DNA from: Pelagibacteraceae bacterium AG-430-P08
GTDB taxonomy: Bacteria > Pseudomonadota > Alphaproteobacteria > Pelagibacterales > Pelagibacteraceae
Length of the DNA stretch: 64,000 nucleotides
Direction: 5' to 3'
NCBI GenBank assembly: GCA_003212925.1
Contig: QCOL01000003.1
Coordinates: forward strand, 26,776-90,775
Shown here: positions 48,530-61,709 of the stretch, one piece after another
How positions within the stretch are numbered: position 1 is the stretch's first letter
Layout of the letters: each line of letters starts with the position of its first letter
Made by a program: the position numbers and the translations under genes
Notes under the pieces: generated by a model
Told to the model about the DNA's origin: nothing
Database searches by the model: none
The model's input: the letters and a program-made list of their open reading frames with translations, nothing else

Positions 48530-49466
48530 AATCTTTAAATTGTTTCTCTATATATCCCGATATTCTATCAGTTTCATTAAGTTTTTTATAATTCCATTCT
48601 TCTACTTTGTCCCCTAAGTTTTTAATTATTTCTAGGGATTTAAAAAGCTCAAAAAATTTTTTAAAACGAACATTTTTTTTTATAGCTGGCATTTGAGCCA
48701 CATATATTGGTCTCCCCGACATAGCTGCCTCAGATATCATAGATGTAGAGTCGCAAGTTACAATAATATGATTAGCTAGTTTAAGTGATGACAAATAGGC
48801 TTTCTTATCAATATCTTGAATTATAATCTGATCATCATCAAAAAAATTTTGAGCTTTATCTATAATTCTTTGCGGTGTTCTCATTGAAGGTATAAAAATT
48901 AGCTGATAACCTTGATTTATGAAATTTTTTTTGGTTTTAACAAAAATTTCCTCAATTATTTCATCATTAAAATCATAATACTTATTTGGACCACCAGCGA
49001 TAAACGCAATTACTTTTTCTTTTTTAATTCTGGGTTTTAAATAATTAACATTCTCTTCTAACTCTTTTTCGGTAAGGTAATGAATTGCTCCTTTGGTTTT
49101 AAGAACATTTTTTCCCTCAAGACCGTCGTGCTCTGGCGCAATAACAAAATCAAAATTATTTAATGATACTTTTGGATCTTGAATATGAATGTTCATAATT
49201 TTACTTCCAAATTTTTTTTTTAAAAAGATGGATGGGACTACACTTTTTCTCCCACATGAAATTAATAGATTAAATTTTTCTGATATATTGTTTTTGAAAA
49301 CAAAATCTTTTACAGGTGTAATTTTTGGAGGAATCATTTTCCAAAAATTATTTAGTTCAATTTTTTCGTGTATAAATTCAAGATTAAGAGCTTTAGCAAG
49401 CCCCTCAACTTGGCTAATCATGCCATGCATACCCTCGGTCAATAATAAACCTTTTAATTTAGTCAT
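48516..49466 (-). CDS. ELM1-like (mitochondrial fission ELM1 family, COG3660) GT-B-fold protein
   Basis: 316 aa. It begins GLLLTEGMHGMISQVEGLAKAL and has NLLISCGRKSVVPSIFLKK, NIHIQDPKV, FVIAPEHDGL and VTCDSTSMISEAAMSGRPIYV, the blocks of the alphaproteobacterial and plant ELM1 family. The C-terminal block resembles the sugar-nucleotide site of GT-B glycosyltransferases. The bacterial role is not known to me. It diverges from trxB over 21 bp and leads the oxygenase gene. Confidence 0.8.
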   Translation of the reverse strand: MTKLKGLLLTEGMHGMISQVEGLAKALNLEFIHEKIELNNFWKMIPPKITPVKDFVFKNNISEKFNLLISCGRKSVVPSIFLKKKFGSKIMNIHIQDPKVSLNNFDFVIAPEHDGLEGKNVLKTKGAIHYLTEKELEENVNYLKPRIKKEKVIAFIAGGPNKYYDFNDEIIEEIFVKTKKNFINQGYQLIFIPSMRTPQRIIDKAQNFFDDDQIIIQDIDKKAYLSSLKLANHIIVTCDSTSMISEAAMSGRPIYVAQMPAIKKNVRFKKFFELFKSLEIIKNLGDKVEEWNYKKLNETDRISGYIEKQFKDYDFS

Positions 49467-49487
49467 TTATCACTATATAGCTTTCAT

Positions 49488-50432
49488 ATGAGTCAAAATC
49501 CAACTAAACACACAAAAGTGTTAATAATTGGGTCTGGTCCTGCTGGATACACTGCTGCAGTTTATGCGGCGAGAGCAATGTTAAATCCAATTTTGGTTTA
49601 TGGGTCGGAGCCTGGAGGCCAATTAACTACAACAACAGACGTTGAAAACTTTCCTGGATTTGCTGATGTTATTCAAGGTCCGTGGCTTATGGATCAAATG
49701 AAAGAGCAAGCAAAAGCGGTTGGAACAGAAATGATTGAAGATCATATAAGTTCAGTAAATTTAAAAACAACACCTTTTGAGGCTGTAGGTGACACTGGTC
49801 AAAAATATACTGCTGATAGCATAATTATTTCCACAGGTGCCCAAGCTAGATGGTTGAATATTAAATCTGAACAAGAGTTTAGAGGATTTGGTGTATCAGC
49901 ATGTGCAACATGTGATGGTTTTTTCTTTAAAGATAAAGAAGTTGCTGTTGTAGGTGGAGGTAATGCGGCTGTCGAAGAGGCAATGTTTCTCACAAAATTT
50001 GCTTCAAAAGTAAAATTGATTCACAGAAGAGATAGTTTGAGAGCTGAAAAAATGCTTCAAAAAAAACTTATGGAAAATAAAAAAATTGAAATAATTTGGG
50101 ATACAGTTGTTGAGGATGTAATTGGAGATAAAGATCCAAAGAATGTTAAAGGAATAAAAGTTAAAAATCTGAAAACAAATAAAATTGATGAAATAAAATT
50201 AGACGGTGTTTTCATTGCTATTGGTCATGACCCTGCAACTCAATTATTTAAAGATCAACTTAGTATGGATAATGATGGTTATTTGATAACAAAACCAGAT
50301 TCAACAGAGACTAATGTACCAGGTGTTTATGCAGCTGGGGACGTAAAGGATAAGACATTTAGGCAAGCGGTAACTGCTGCTGGTATGGGATGTATGGCAG
50401 CACTTGAGGCTGAAAAGTTTTTATCTCATTAA
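49488..50432 (+). CDS. trxB: Thioredoxin reductase
   Basis: 314 aa. The FAD motif GSGPAGYTAA is near the N terminus, the redox pair is C139-A-T-C142 in CATCDG, the NADPH-binding loop is VVGGGNAAVEEA, and the second FAD block is GVYAAGDVKD. This is the normal low-molecular-weight bacterial enzyme that reduces thioredoxin in the cytoplasm. The downstream ARH-like gene starts 1 bp after its stop. Confidence 0.97.
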   Translation: MSQNPTKHTKVLIIGSGPAGYTAAVYAARAMLNPILVYGSEPGGQLTTTTDVENFPGFADVIQGPWLMDQMKEQAKAVGTEMIEDHISSVNLKTTPFEAVGDTGQKYTADSIIISTGAQARWLNIKSEQEFRGFGVSACATCDGFFFKDKEVAVVGGGNAAVEEAMFLTKFASKVKLIHRRDSLRAEKMLQKKLMENKKIEIIWDTVVEDVIGDKDPKNVKGIKVKNLKTNKIDEIKLDGVFIAIGHDPATQLFKDQLSMDNDGYLITKPDSTETNVPGVYAAGDVKDKTFRQAVTAAGMGCMAALEAEKFLSH

Positions 50433-50433
50433 A

Positions 50434-51381
50434 GTGAAAAATAATCTTCATGTTTTCTTGGGCGCCACAGTGGCAGATGCAGCAGCTAGACCATTACATT
50501 GGGTATATAATCAAAAAAAATTAAGTATTTATATTAAAGGAAAAAAAGACTTTTCTTTCTTAAAAAAGAATAGAAGTCCCTTCTATACTATCAAAACTGG
50601 GAAAGTCTCTGGTTACAATGAAATTAGCCAAGTGATGTTTCACACACTATTGGATGGACACGAAAATGTAGAGAAACGTTTTAAAAAAAAAATCCTTAAA
50701 AACTTTGGCCCTGGGAGTAAATATTGGAAAAATTTAAAACTGAGATCTAAATATAAAAAAGTCAAAGACTGGCGAGGTATAGTCAGGGGACCATGGATAC
50801 ATCAAAATATTATTGAGACGGTAAAAAATATCAAATTAAAAAAGAAGATCTCTGGCGGTGTAAAAGTCAATGAGTCAGATGGTTTTTGTGCTACTCTTCC
50901 GTATTTTCTCTATGGCTTTGATTTTAAAAGTTTAGAAAAAATTTTCAAAATTGTAACAGTCTCAAAAATAAGTTTTAAATATGCTATGGCAAAATTTTAT
51001 TTAATAGATTTTGCGTTAAAGGGATCTGAGGACCCAATCAAAGAATTCACAAAAAAATTCAATAGAAATTCTTTTTTTAAAGGAATTGTTAATGACATTA
51101 AAAAAATAAGAAAATTTAGATCAAAGTTCGATCCGACTGCGATAAAGAAACTAGGTATGGCTTGTAGCTACCCAGGAACTTTTAACAGCTCAATATATAC
51201 AATTATTAATTCAAAAAATTATAAAGACGCGATTTTAAAAACAATAAAGGCAGGTGGGTGCAATTGTTCAAGAGCAAATTTTACTGGAGCATATTTTGCA
51301 GCTTTAAAAGGTATAAATTCTATTCCAAATAATTGGATTAAAAAAACAATTCCAGCAAAAAAAATTTTAAATCAAAAATAA
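50434..51381 (+). CDS. ADP-ribosylglycohydrolase/J1-crystallin-like protein
   Basis: About 315 aa from the GTG at 50434, one base past the trxB stop; the track's TTG at 50404 lies inside trxB. FLGATVADAAARPLHWVYN and the late GGCNCSRANFTGAYFAAL match the first and last conserved blocks of the ARH/J1-crystallin superfamily. In true hydrolases the last block carries metal-binding acidic residues (GxDxDT); here it reads GGCNCSRA, so magnesium-dependent hydrolase activity is doubtful. The function is unknown. It is convergent with the aminotransferase gene with no spacer. Confidence 0.65.
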   Translation: MKNNLHVFLGATVADAAARPLHWVYNQKKLSIYIKGKKDFSFLKKNRSPFYTIKTGKVSGYNEISQVMFHTLLDGHENVEKRFKKKILKNFGPGSKYWKNLKLRSKYKKVKDWRGIVRGPWIHQNIIETVKNIKLKKKISGGVKVNESDGFCATLPYFLYGFDFKSLEKIFKIVTVSKISFKYAMAKFYLIDFALKGSEDPIKEFTKKFNRNSFFKGIVNDIKKIRKFRSKFDPTAIKKLGMACSYPGTFNSSIYTIINSKNYKDAILKTIKAGGCNCSRANFTGAYFAALKGINSIPNNWIKKTIPAKKILNQK

Positions 51382-54764
<3,383 letters not shown>

Positions 54765-54783
<19 letters not shown>

Positions 54784-55517
54784 TTATCACAGGTGGAGCA
54801 ACAAGAATAGGTGCTGCAATTGCAAAAAAACTTTCAGGTCCAAATAAAGAGTTAGTTCTTCATTTTAATAAATCAAAATCTAAAGCACTAATTCTCAAAA
54901 AAAAATTAGAAGTCAATGGAACTAAAGTTTATTTAGTCAAAGGTGATTTAAGTAAAGAAGAAGATATTATCAAAATTATCAAATTAGCAAAATCTAAATT
55001 AAAGTATTTTGATTGTCTTGTTAACAATGCTTCGATTTTTGAGAATGATAAATTAGCAAATTTTAATAATAAAAGTTGGGAGAAACATATATCAACCAAT
55101 TTAAAAGCACCTGCACTTTTAACTAAAGAATTTTCTAAAAATATTAGAGGAAATAATAACAATATTATTAACATTATTGATCAAAGAATTTTTAAACTAA
55201 CTCCATATTTCTTTTCTTACACTATTAGTAAGTCCGGTCTTTATACTTTAACAAAAACGAGTGCTATGAGTCTTGCTCCTAAAATAAGGGTAAATGGTAT
55301 TGCCCCAGGACCTACTATCAAAAATCAAAGACAGACTGAAAAACATTTTAAAAAACAATATCTTGCTACTCCTTTAAAAAGACAGGTTGATGTTAATGAG
55401 ATTTGTAATGCTGTTGACTTTTTTATAAAAAGCAGATCTATTACTGGTCAAGTGCTGGCAATTGATAGTGGCCAAAGTTTAAACTGGCAAACAACAGATG
55501 TTCAAGGTAAGGAATGA
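54765..55517 (+). CDS. Short-chain dehydrogenase, probable pteridine reductase (FolM/PTR1-like)
   Basis: 250 aa. The cofactor loop [12 protein letters not shown] has the Arg of the TGxxxRxG form seen in pteridine reductases. NNAS and the YTISKSG catalytic Tyr/Lys follow, and [10 protein letters not shown] is the usual SDR block. The gene is immediately followed (4-bp overlap) by folB, so a role in reducing dihydropterins or dihydrofolate is likely. It fits a thyX genome, which needs less DHFR activity. Other SDR substrates cannot be excluded. Confidence 0.75.
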
Positions 55518-55939
55518 AAAAAAATAATTTTAAAATTGTTAAAATTGATAAAGAAAAATCCCTTTTCAATTACGAAAAAAAGATCCTTATAAACGAGTTA
55601 ATACTAGATTTAAAACTTGGATATTATGATTTTGAAAGAGAAAATGCGCAAAAAGTAAAATTTAGCCTTGAAATAGATTATCAAGATAAAAAACCGTCAA
55701 ATGATAAAGATTTAAAATCAATAGTTAATTATGGAACGATCGTGAAACTATTAAGAAAACTGGTTAAAAAAAAACATTATAACTTTCTAGAAACTCTAGC
55801 AGAGGCTGTCTTTGATGAATTATTTAAAGATAAAAGAATTGCTAAGATAATGCTCAAAATTGAAAAATTAGAAATTTTAAAAGAATGCTCATCTGTTGGT
55901 ATTCAAATTACCAAAAAGAGAAGTCATGATAAGTTCTGA
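55514..55939 (+). CDS. folB: Dihydroneopterin aldolase-like protein
   Basis: 141 aa. The family core is visible: [26 protein letters not shown] resembles the FolB start (GxYDxERxxxQ), [13 protein letters not shown] matches the Asp/Asn-Tyr block, and FLETLAEAV contains the catalytic Glu. An N-terminal extension of about 25 residues precedes it. FolB makes the folate precursor 6-hydroxymethyl-dihydropterin. The start overlaps the reductase stop, and uvrC begins inside its end. Confidence 0.82.
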   Translation: MKKNNFKIVKIDKEKSLFNYEKKILINELILDLKLGYYDFERENAQKVKFSLEIDYQDKKPSNDKDLKSIVNYGTIVKLLRKLVKKKHYNFLETLAEAVFDELFKDKRIAKIMLKIEKLEILKECSSVGIQITKKRSHDKF

Positions 55940-57761
55940 TATTGGAAAAGAAATAATAAAAAAAGAACTCCCCTTAATTCCAAAGCTTCCTGGTGTTTAC
56001 AGAATGTTAAATGAGAAAGAAGAGATTCTTTATGTTGGTAAAGCTAAAAATTTACCAAATAGACTTAAAAGTTATGTAGCTGAAAAAAACCACATTATTA
56101 GAACCGAAAGAATGTTGTCACAAACTAGAAAATTGGAGATAACAACTACTTCTAATGAAAGTGAAGCTTTACTTCTAGAAGCAAATTTAATCAAAAAATA
56201 TAAACCAAAATTTAATATTTTACTTAGAGATGATAAATCTTTTCCTTTTATATTCATCGGTAATAAAGATAAATGGCCACAAATAAAAAGACATAGAGGA
56301 AAAAAAACTAACGAAGGTTTTTATTTTGGACCTTTTGCATCTGCTGGATCAGCTAACTGGACAATTAAGATGATACAAAAAATATTTCATCTGAGAGTTT
56401 GTGATGATACTGTGTTCAAAAATAGAGAACGACCATGTATTTTATACCAAATTAAAAGATGCTCTGGCCCATGCGTTGGTTATATAGAAAGTGAGGAATA
56501 TAAGAAGACTGTTGATGATGCTATTGAGTTTGTTTCCGGTAAATCAAGGAAAATACAAAAAAGCCTCTCGGAGCAGATGGAAAAAGCTAGCGAAAATTTA
56601 GATTTTGAAAAAGCGGTAATTTTAAGAGATCGAATAAAGTCATTGAATATTATTCAATCATCACAAAGAATTAATGAAGCTAATCTTACAGAGGCTGATG
56701 TAATCGCAGGTTATAAAGAATCCGGCAAAGCTTGTATTCAGGTTTTTTTTTATAGGTCAAAACAAAACTGGGGTAATCAATCTTTTTTTCCAAAACATGA
56801 TCCCGATGAGAATTTAAGCAATATAATTAATTCTTTTGTCACACAATTTTATGAAAATAAAAGTGTACCCTCCTCAATAATATTATCTGAAGAGATAAAA
56901 GAAAAAATTTTAATCGAAAAAACACTCTCTCTTAAAGAAAAAAAACAAGTTACTATATCAATAGCTAAAAAAGGGTCAAAATTAAAAGTAATTAATCAAG
57001 CAATAAAAAACGCTAAAGAAAGTTTAAATAGAAAGCTTTATGAAAGTCAAAATAATAAGGAATTATTTGAAGCTGTGGCAAGTAAATTTAATCTAGAGAC
57101 CAATATTAATCTGATTGAGGTTTATGATAATAGTCATATACAGGGAACAAACAGTGTGGGTGCATTGATAGCATACGGTGATGATGGATTTATTAAAAAA
57201 AGATATAGAAAATTTAACATCAAGCTAAAAAAGAATGAGCAAGATGATTATGGAATGATGAAAGAGGTTTTGAATAGAAGATTTAAAAGAGCAATACAAG
57301 AAAAAGATAACTATTTAACTTTTCCTGATCTTGTAATGGTAGATGGAGGAAAAGGACAATATTCAGTAGCTAGAGAAACTCTAAATGAACTTGGACTTCA
57401 TGATATTCCTATAATAGCGATTGCTAAAGGTAAATATAGAAATAGCGGAAATGAGACTTTCTTTCATAATGGTAAAGAATTTAAATTCATTAAAAATGAT
57501 CCTACTTTATTCTTTCTTCAGAGAATAAGAGATGAATCTCATCGTTTTGCAATAAGTGCTCATAGAGCAAAACGAAAGAAGGGTATAAGTAAATCGCTGT
57601 TAGACCAAATTGACGGCATAGGTTCCATAAGAAAAAGAGCTTTATTAAACCATTTTGGATCAGCAAGGGCAGTTGAGTCTGCAAGTCTAGATGAAATTAA
57701 ATCTGTAGAAGGGGTTGAAGAAAAAGTTGCAAAAAAAATATATAACTTTTTTCATGAATAA
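55926..57761 (+). CDS. uvrC: UvrABC excinuclease subunit C
   Basis: 611 aa from the ATG at 55926 ([13 protein letters not shown]); the track's TTG start adds ten residues within folB. The GIY-YIG nuclease ([20 protein letters not shown]) makes the 3' cut, a UVR domain ([18 protein letters not shown]) binds UvrB, the RNase H-like half with DGGKGQYS and [13 protein letters not shown] makes the 5' cut, and two helix-hairpin-helix motifs close the protein. It overlaps folB by 14 bp and lies 8 bp before pgsA. Confidence 0.97.
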   Translation: MISSDIGKEIIKKELPLIPKLPGVYRMLNEKEEILYVGKAKNLPNRLKSYVAEKNHIIRTERMLSQTRKLEITTTSNESEALLLEANLIKKYKPKFNILLRDDKSFPFIFIGNKDKWPQIKRHRGKKTNEGFYFGPFASAGSANWTIKMIQKIFHLRVCDDTVFKNRERPCILYQIKRCSGPCVGYIESEEYKKTVDDAIEFVSGKSRKIQKSLSEQMEKASENLDFEKAVILRDRIKSLNIIQSSQRINEANLTEADVIAGYKESGKACIQVFFYRSKQNWGNQSFFPKHDPDENLSNIINSFVTQFYENKSVPSSIILSEEIKEKILIEKTLSLKEKKQVTISIAKKGSKLKVINQAIKNAKESLNRKLYESQNNKELFEAVASKFNLETNINLIEVYDNSHIQGTNSVGALIAYGDDGFIKKRYRKFNIKLKKNEQDDYGMMKEVLNRRFKRAIQEKDNYLTFPDLVMVDGGKGQYSVARETLNELGLHDIPIIAIAKGKYRNSGNETFFHNGKEFKFIKNDPTLFFLQRIRDESHRFAISAHRAKRKKGISKSLLDQIDGIGSIRKRALLNHFGSARAVESASLDEIKSVEGVEEKVAKKIYNFFHE

Positions 57762-57769
57762 AAAAAATT

Positions 57770-58354
57770 ATGCTTAAAAAGATACCAAATATTTTAACTA
57801 TAGGAAGAATTTTAATTGTTCCTTTTTTTGTGTTAGCATTTTACTTGCCAGGTTTTTATGGAGATTTGACAGCGCTAATTTTATTCATAGTTGCATCTTT
57901 CACAGATTTTTTAGATGGGATGCTAGCAAGATTTCTTGGAGAAGAGTCTAAACTTGGAGAATTACTTGATCCCATTGCAGATAAAATTATTGTTGCAACT
58001 GCTTTAATACTTTTGGTAATGGACGGAACTATAAGAAATTACGAGGTAATAGCAGCAATCATTATTTTAACTCGAGAAATTTTGATATCTGGATTAAGGG
58101 AATTTTTGGCAAAGGGAAAAATTAAACTACCAGTTTCAAATCTAGCAAAATTAAAAACTGTATTGCAGATGATTGCTATTGCACTTTTACTTTCAGGTGA
58201 AACTGGAAATAAAATTATTAATTTTCAAGATTATAACGCTCAAACTATTGGAATAATTCTTTTATGGCTTTCGGCTGCTTTAACTCTTTTTACGGGATAT
58301 GAATATATGCGAAAAGGTATTGACCACGCGATCTCAGAAGATAATAAAGATTAA
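57770..58354 (+). CDS. pgsA: CDP-diacylglycerol--glycerol-3-phosphate 3-phosphatidyltransferase
   Basis: 194 aa with about five hydrophobic helices. The CDP-alcohol phosphotransferase motif DFLDGMLARFLGEES followed by GELLDPIADK has the Asp pairs that hold the metal. It makes phosphatidylglycerophosphate, the committed step to PG and cardiolipin. Following uvrC directly is a common proteobacterial order. Its 3' end overlaps the convergent ilvE by 4 bp. Confidence 0.95.
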   Translation: MLKKIPNILTIGRILIVPFFVLAFYLPGFYGDLTALILFIVASFTDFLDGMLARFLGEESKLGELLDPIADKIIVATALILLVMDGTIRNYEVIAAIIILTREILISGLREFLAKGKIKLPVSNLAKLKTVLQMIAIALLLSGETGNKIINFQDYNAQTIGIILLWLSAALTLFTGYEYMRKGIDHAISEDNKD

Positions 58355-59232
58355 GCTGCTTTTTTCTTTCTAACAAGTTTCTGATAACTTTCGTTAAGAC
58401 CAATAATTAAATCACAAACTTTAAATTCATTTTCAGCGATACAAGAAACTGGAGTTACCTCTGCTGCAGTTCCAGTTAAAAAACATCCAACAAAATTCTT
58501 CAACTCTGAAGGGTTTATTTTTCTTTCATAAACTTTAATATTTTTCGATTTTGCAATTTCAATTACTGTTCTTCTAGTAATTCCATCTAGGAAAGAGTCT
58601 GGTAATGGCGTGTGTAACTCACCATTCGAGTCTTTAAAAAAAATATTTGCACCAGTGGCTTCAGCAATATTGCCTTCATGATCTAGCATTAAAGAATCTG
58701 TATAACCATTTTTTTCTGCCTCATGTTTTGAAAGAGTGCATATCATATAAAGACCTGAAGCTTTTGTGTCCCATGGTATTGTGTTAGGAGCTGGTCTTCT
58801 CCAATTAGAAATATTTAATCTAATCCCTTCAACTTTTAATTTTGGATCAAAATATGATCCCCATTCCCATGTTGCTATTGCAACATGAATTTTTGTCTGT
58901 TGAGCTGAAATCGCCATCATTTCACTGCCCCTCCAAGCAACTGGTCTTACGTAACCATTTTCAACTTTTTGGTTTTTAATTATAGTATTTGAAGCAGCGT
59001 TTATTTCCATTTCAGTGTAAGGAATTTCAAAACCCATTCGTCTTGCTGAATGAAAAAATCTAGAGGTATGTTCCTCTAATTTGAAGATTGAGCCATCATA
59101 AACTCTCTCTCCCTCAAAAACACAACTAGCGTAGTGTAATCCATGGCTTAAAACATGCACTTTAACATTTGACCAATCAACTAATTCGCCGTTGTACCAT
59201 ATTTTACCAGATCTTTTATCGTAAGGTATCAT
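58351..59232 (-). CDS. ilvE: Branched-chain amino acid aminotransferase
   Basis: 293 aa, class IV fold. HVLSHGLHYASCVFEGERVYDG, WDTKASGLYMICTLSKHEA with the PLP lysine, EATGANIFF and LTGTAAEVTPV are the IlvE blocks. It carries out the last step of Val, Leu and Ile synthesis or the first in their breakdown. It is a single gene convergent with pgsA and diverging from the MarR gene. Confidence 0.93.
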   Translation of the reverse strand: MIPYDKRSGKIWYNGELVDWSNVKVHVLSHGLHYASCVFEGERVYDGSIFKLEEHTSRFFHSARRMGFEIPYTEMEINAASNTIIKNQKVENGYVRPVAWRGSEMMAISAQQTKIHVAIATWEWGSYFDPKLKVEGIRLNISNWRRPAPNTIPWDTKASGLYMICTLSKHEAEKNGYTDSLMLDHEGNIAEATGANIFFKDSNGELHTPLPDSFLDGITRRTVIEIAKSKNIKVYERKINPSELKNFVGCFLTGTAAEVTPVSCIAENEFKVCDLIIGLNESYQKLVRKKKAA

Positions 59233-59250
59233 GTATGAAATATAAAATTA

Positions 59251-59279
59251 TTACTGAAAAATATCTATGTATATATAAT
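59251..59279 (+). promoter_or_regulatory. Possible promoter of the marR-like/response regulator/kinase operon
   Basis: TTACTG (59251-59256), a 17-bp spacer and a perfect TATAAT (59274-59279) precede the gene start by 20 bp. The -35 box is weak, so activation by a regulator is possible. Confidence 0.4.
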
Positions 59280-59298
59280 ATGTCAATATAACTTACCT

Positions 59299-59739
59299 GT
59301 GATGAAAGAGCTTTTATATTTAAAAGATGAACAATTAAAACATTTAATTGAAAAATTATTTATAAGTTATAGAGAAACTTTTTCAGACTCAAAAAAAATT
59401 CTCAATAAATATCATATTGGCTTAGCTCATCAAAAAACTATTCATTTAATATCTATGTATGAGGGAATATCAATCTCAGAGCTTATGAGGAAACTTAAAG
59501 TATCAAAACAAAGCCTAAATAGGGTTTTAAAAGATTTGATCAAGCTTGAAATGGTTTTTTTTAATAAAGACGAGACTGACACAAGAATTAAACACATCTT
59601 TCTAAATGAAAAAGGAAAAAAAATTTTTAAAGAGATTTTTGAAATACAAAAAAAAAGAATTTATAATGCATTGCTTAATTCGAGTTCTCAAGAGGTTCTC
59701 AATTTTGATGAAGTTTTAAAAAGAATAATTAATGGATAG
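59299..59739 (+). CDS. MarR-family transcriptional regulator, PetP-like
   Basis: 146 aa with tandem GTG-ATG start codons (59299 and 59302). The winged-helix core ISELMRKLKVSKQSLNRVLKDLIKLEMV and the wing with DETDTRIKHIFLNEKG are typical MarR features. The stop overlaps the response regulator start by 8 bp. In Rhodobacter capsulatus the pair petP (MarR type) and petR (OmpR type) has the same order, so PetP is the best guess. The ligand is unknown. Confidence 0.85.
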   Translation: MMKELLYLKDEQLKHLIEKLFISYRETFSDSKKILNKYHIGLAHQKTIHLISMYEGISISELMRKLKVSKQSLNRVLKDLIKLEMVFFNKDETDTRIKHIFLNEKGKKIFKEIFEIQKKRIYNALLNSSSQEVLNFDEVLKRIING

Positions 59740-60409
59740 TTTTCTAGCTCATATCCTAGTGGTTGATGATGATGAGGGAATAAGATCTTTAGTTAAAAAA
59801 TATTTAAATGAAAAGAAATATTTAGTTACTACTGCTGATAACGCAGAAAATGCATCTGAAAAAATAAAGATTATTAAGTTTGATTTAATAATCTTAGATA
59901 TCATGATGCCTGGAAAAAGTGGACTCGATTTTCTAAATGAACATAAAGAATATATTAATACTCCAATCATATTATTAACCGCAAAAGGTGAGCCAAATGA
60001 AAGAATTGAGGGATTAGAGATGGGAGCAGACGATTATTTGCCTAAACCCTTTGAGCCCAAGGAACTTGATCTTAGAATTAGAAATATAATTAACAAAACA
60101 AAAAAGGATAATCTAAAGAAAATAATAGAATTTGAAAATGTTAAAATAGATTTAAGTAAGCAAATAATTTTTCATAGTAATTCAGAATTTAAAATAAATA
60201 ACACTGAAAAAACAATATTACAGAAAATGATTAATAACCCAGGAAAAGTTTTTGATAGAGAAGAAATTGGTAGATTAATTGACTTAGATAAAGAAAGATC
60301 AGTTGATGTTATCATAACAAGATTAAGGAAAAAAATCGAAATTGATCCAAAAAATCCAAAATTTCTTCAAACTATAAGAGGAGCTGGCTATGTTTTATGG
60401 ATTGAATAA
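59732..60409 (+). CDS. OmpR-family response regulator, PetR-like
   Basis: 225 aa. The receiver domain has VVDDDEG, phospho-acceptor D56 in LILDIMMPGKSG, LLTAKG and the conserved Lys in YLPKPF. The C-terminal winged helix ends in SVDVIITRLRKKIEIDP and IRGAGYVL. It is preceded by the MarR-like gene and overlaps the kinase gene by 20 bp, so it is the kinase's partner. By analogy with PetR/OmpR it may act on envelope or respiratory genes; targets are not visible. Confidence 0.93.
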   Translation: MDSFLAHILVVDDDEGIRSLVKKYLNEKKYLVTTADNAENASEKIKIIKFDLIILDIMMPGKSGLDFLNEHKEYINTPIILLTAKGEPNERIEGLEMGADDYLPKPFEPKELDLRIRNIINKTKKDNLKKIIEFENVKIDLSKQIIFHSNSEFKINNTEKTILQKMINNPGKVFDREEIGRLIDLDKERSVDVIITRLRKKIEIDPKNPKFLQTIRGAGYVLWIE

Positions 60410-61709
60410 ATTTATAAAAAATCTTTTACCGAAAAGATTATTTTACAGAGCTTTGCTTATAGTTGCTATCCCTGTGATTTTAATTCAATTAATAATTACT
60501 ATAGTTTTTTTTGATAGCCTTTGGATAAAAACTAATAAAGGAATGACAAGAGCATTGGTCAGCGAAATACAAACTTTCATAGAGGTTTATAGTAATGATA
60601 ATTATGAAAAAGATGAAATAAAAAATATTTTTTCATTATATCAAGATTTGAATATTGAATTTGTTGAGGATGAATATTTTGATTTCACTTATAATGAAAG
60701 ATGGTTTAGTCCAATAGACAGAACACTTAGAAGAGAATTAAAATCTAAATTTGGATCAGAAATATTTTGGTTTGATACTACAAGTTATAAAGAGTTAGTT
60801 GATTTAAGAATAAAATATCAAAATGGTTTTTTTAAGTTCATAGTCCCTAAGGATAGACTGACAAGCACTTCTGCAAGATTGTTTGGATTATGGATAACTG
60901 TTCCTGCATTCGTAGTTGTAATTATTTCTCTTATATTTTTAAAAAATCAAACAAGACCAATTACAGCTTTAGCCAAAGCTGCTGAAAAATTTGGAAGAGG
61001 GGAAAATGTAGATGAATTTAAGCCTTCTGGTGCAGCTGAGATACGCCAGGCAGGTTATGAATTTGATAGAATGCGTAAAAGAATAATGAGACATCTAAAT
61101 CAAAGATCTGAAATGCTGTCTGGGATAAGTCATGATTTAAGAACACCCTTAACAAGAATGAAATTACAAACCGAGTTTATAAAAGATAAATCCTTAGCTA
61201 AGAAACTGACCGAGGATATAAATGAAATGGAAAAAATGCTCAATGAATATTTACAGTTTACAAGTTCCTCATTTATGGAAAAGGATGAGCTGTTCAATCT
61301 CAGCGATTTAATGGATGAAATTATTGGTAAATATAATAATGAAAACATAACAAAAGAAATATCACCAAGGGTTTATTTAAATGGTCGAAAAAATCTAATT
61401 AAAAGATGTCTTAATAATTTGTTAGAAAATTCTATCAAATATGGGAATAAAATAAATGTTGATCTTCAAAAAAAAAAATCGAGTTTAATTATAAAAGTTG
61501 AGGACGATGGTCCAGGAATACCAGAAAGTGAGTATGATAATGTATTTAAACCTTTCTACAAAATAGACAAAGGAAGAGCAGACTCCAAATCCAGTGTAGG
61601 ACTTGGTCTGTCAATAGCATCTGATATTGTACGTTCTCACGGTGGTAATATAAAGTTGAATAAATCCAATTTGAGTGGACTTGAGGTTAAGATTTTTTTA
61701 CCCGTTTAA
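60390..61709 (+). CDS. EnvZ-like sensor histidine kinase
   Basis: 439 aa. Two transmembrane helices (about 20-40 and 160-182) frame a periplasmic domain of about 120 residues. A HAMP domain follows, then the H-box GISHDLRTPLTRMK, N box (LLENSIKYG), and ATP-binding G boxes DDGPGIPESEYDNVF and GLGLSIASDIV. All catalytic features are intact. The sensor domain does not show a ligand I recognise. Its 3' end overlaps convergent ubiK by 23 bp. Confidence 0.93.
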   Translation: MFYGLNKFIKNLLPKRLFYRALLIVAIPVILIQLIITIVFFDSLWIKTNKGMTRALVSEIQTFIEVYSNDNYEKDEIKNIFSLYQDLNIEFVEDEYFDFTYNERWFSPIDRTLRRELKSKFGSEIFWFDTTSYKELVDLRIKYQNGFFKFIVPKDRLTSTSARLFGLWITVPAFVVVIISLIFLKNQTRPITALAKAAEKFGRGENVDEFKPSGAAEIRQAGYEFDRMRKRIMRHLNQRSEMLSGISHDLRTPLTRMKLQTEFIKDKSLAKKLTEDINEMEKMLNEYLQFTSSSFMEKDELFNLSDLMDEIIGKYNNENITKEISPRVYLNGRKNLIKRCLNNLLENSIKYGNKINVDLQKKKSSLIIKVEDDGPGIPESEYDNVFKPFYKIDKGRADSKSSVGLGLSIASDIVRSHGGNIKLNKSNLSGLEVKIFLPV

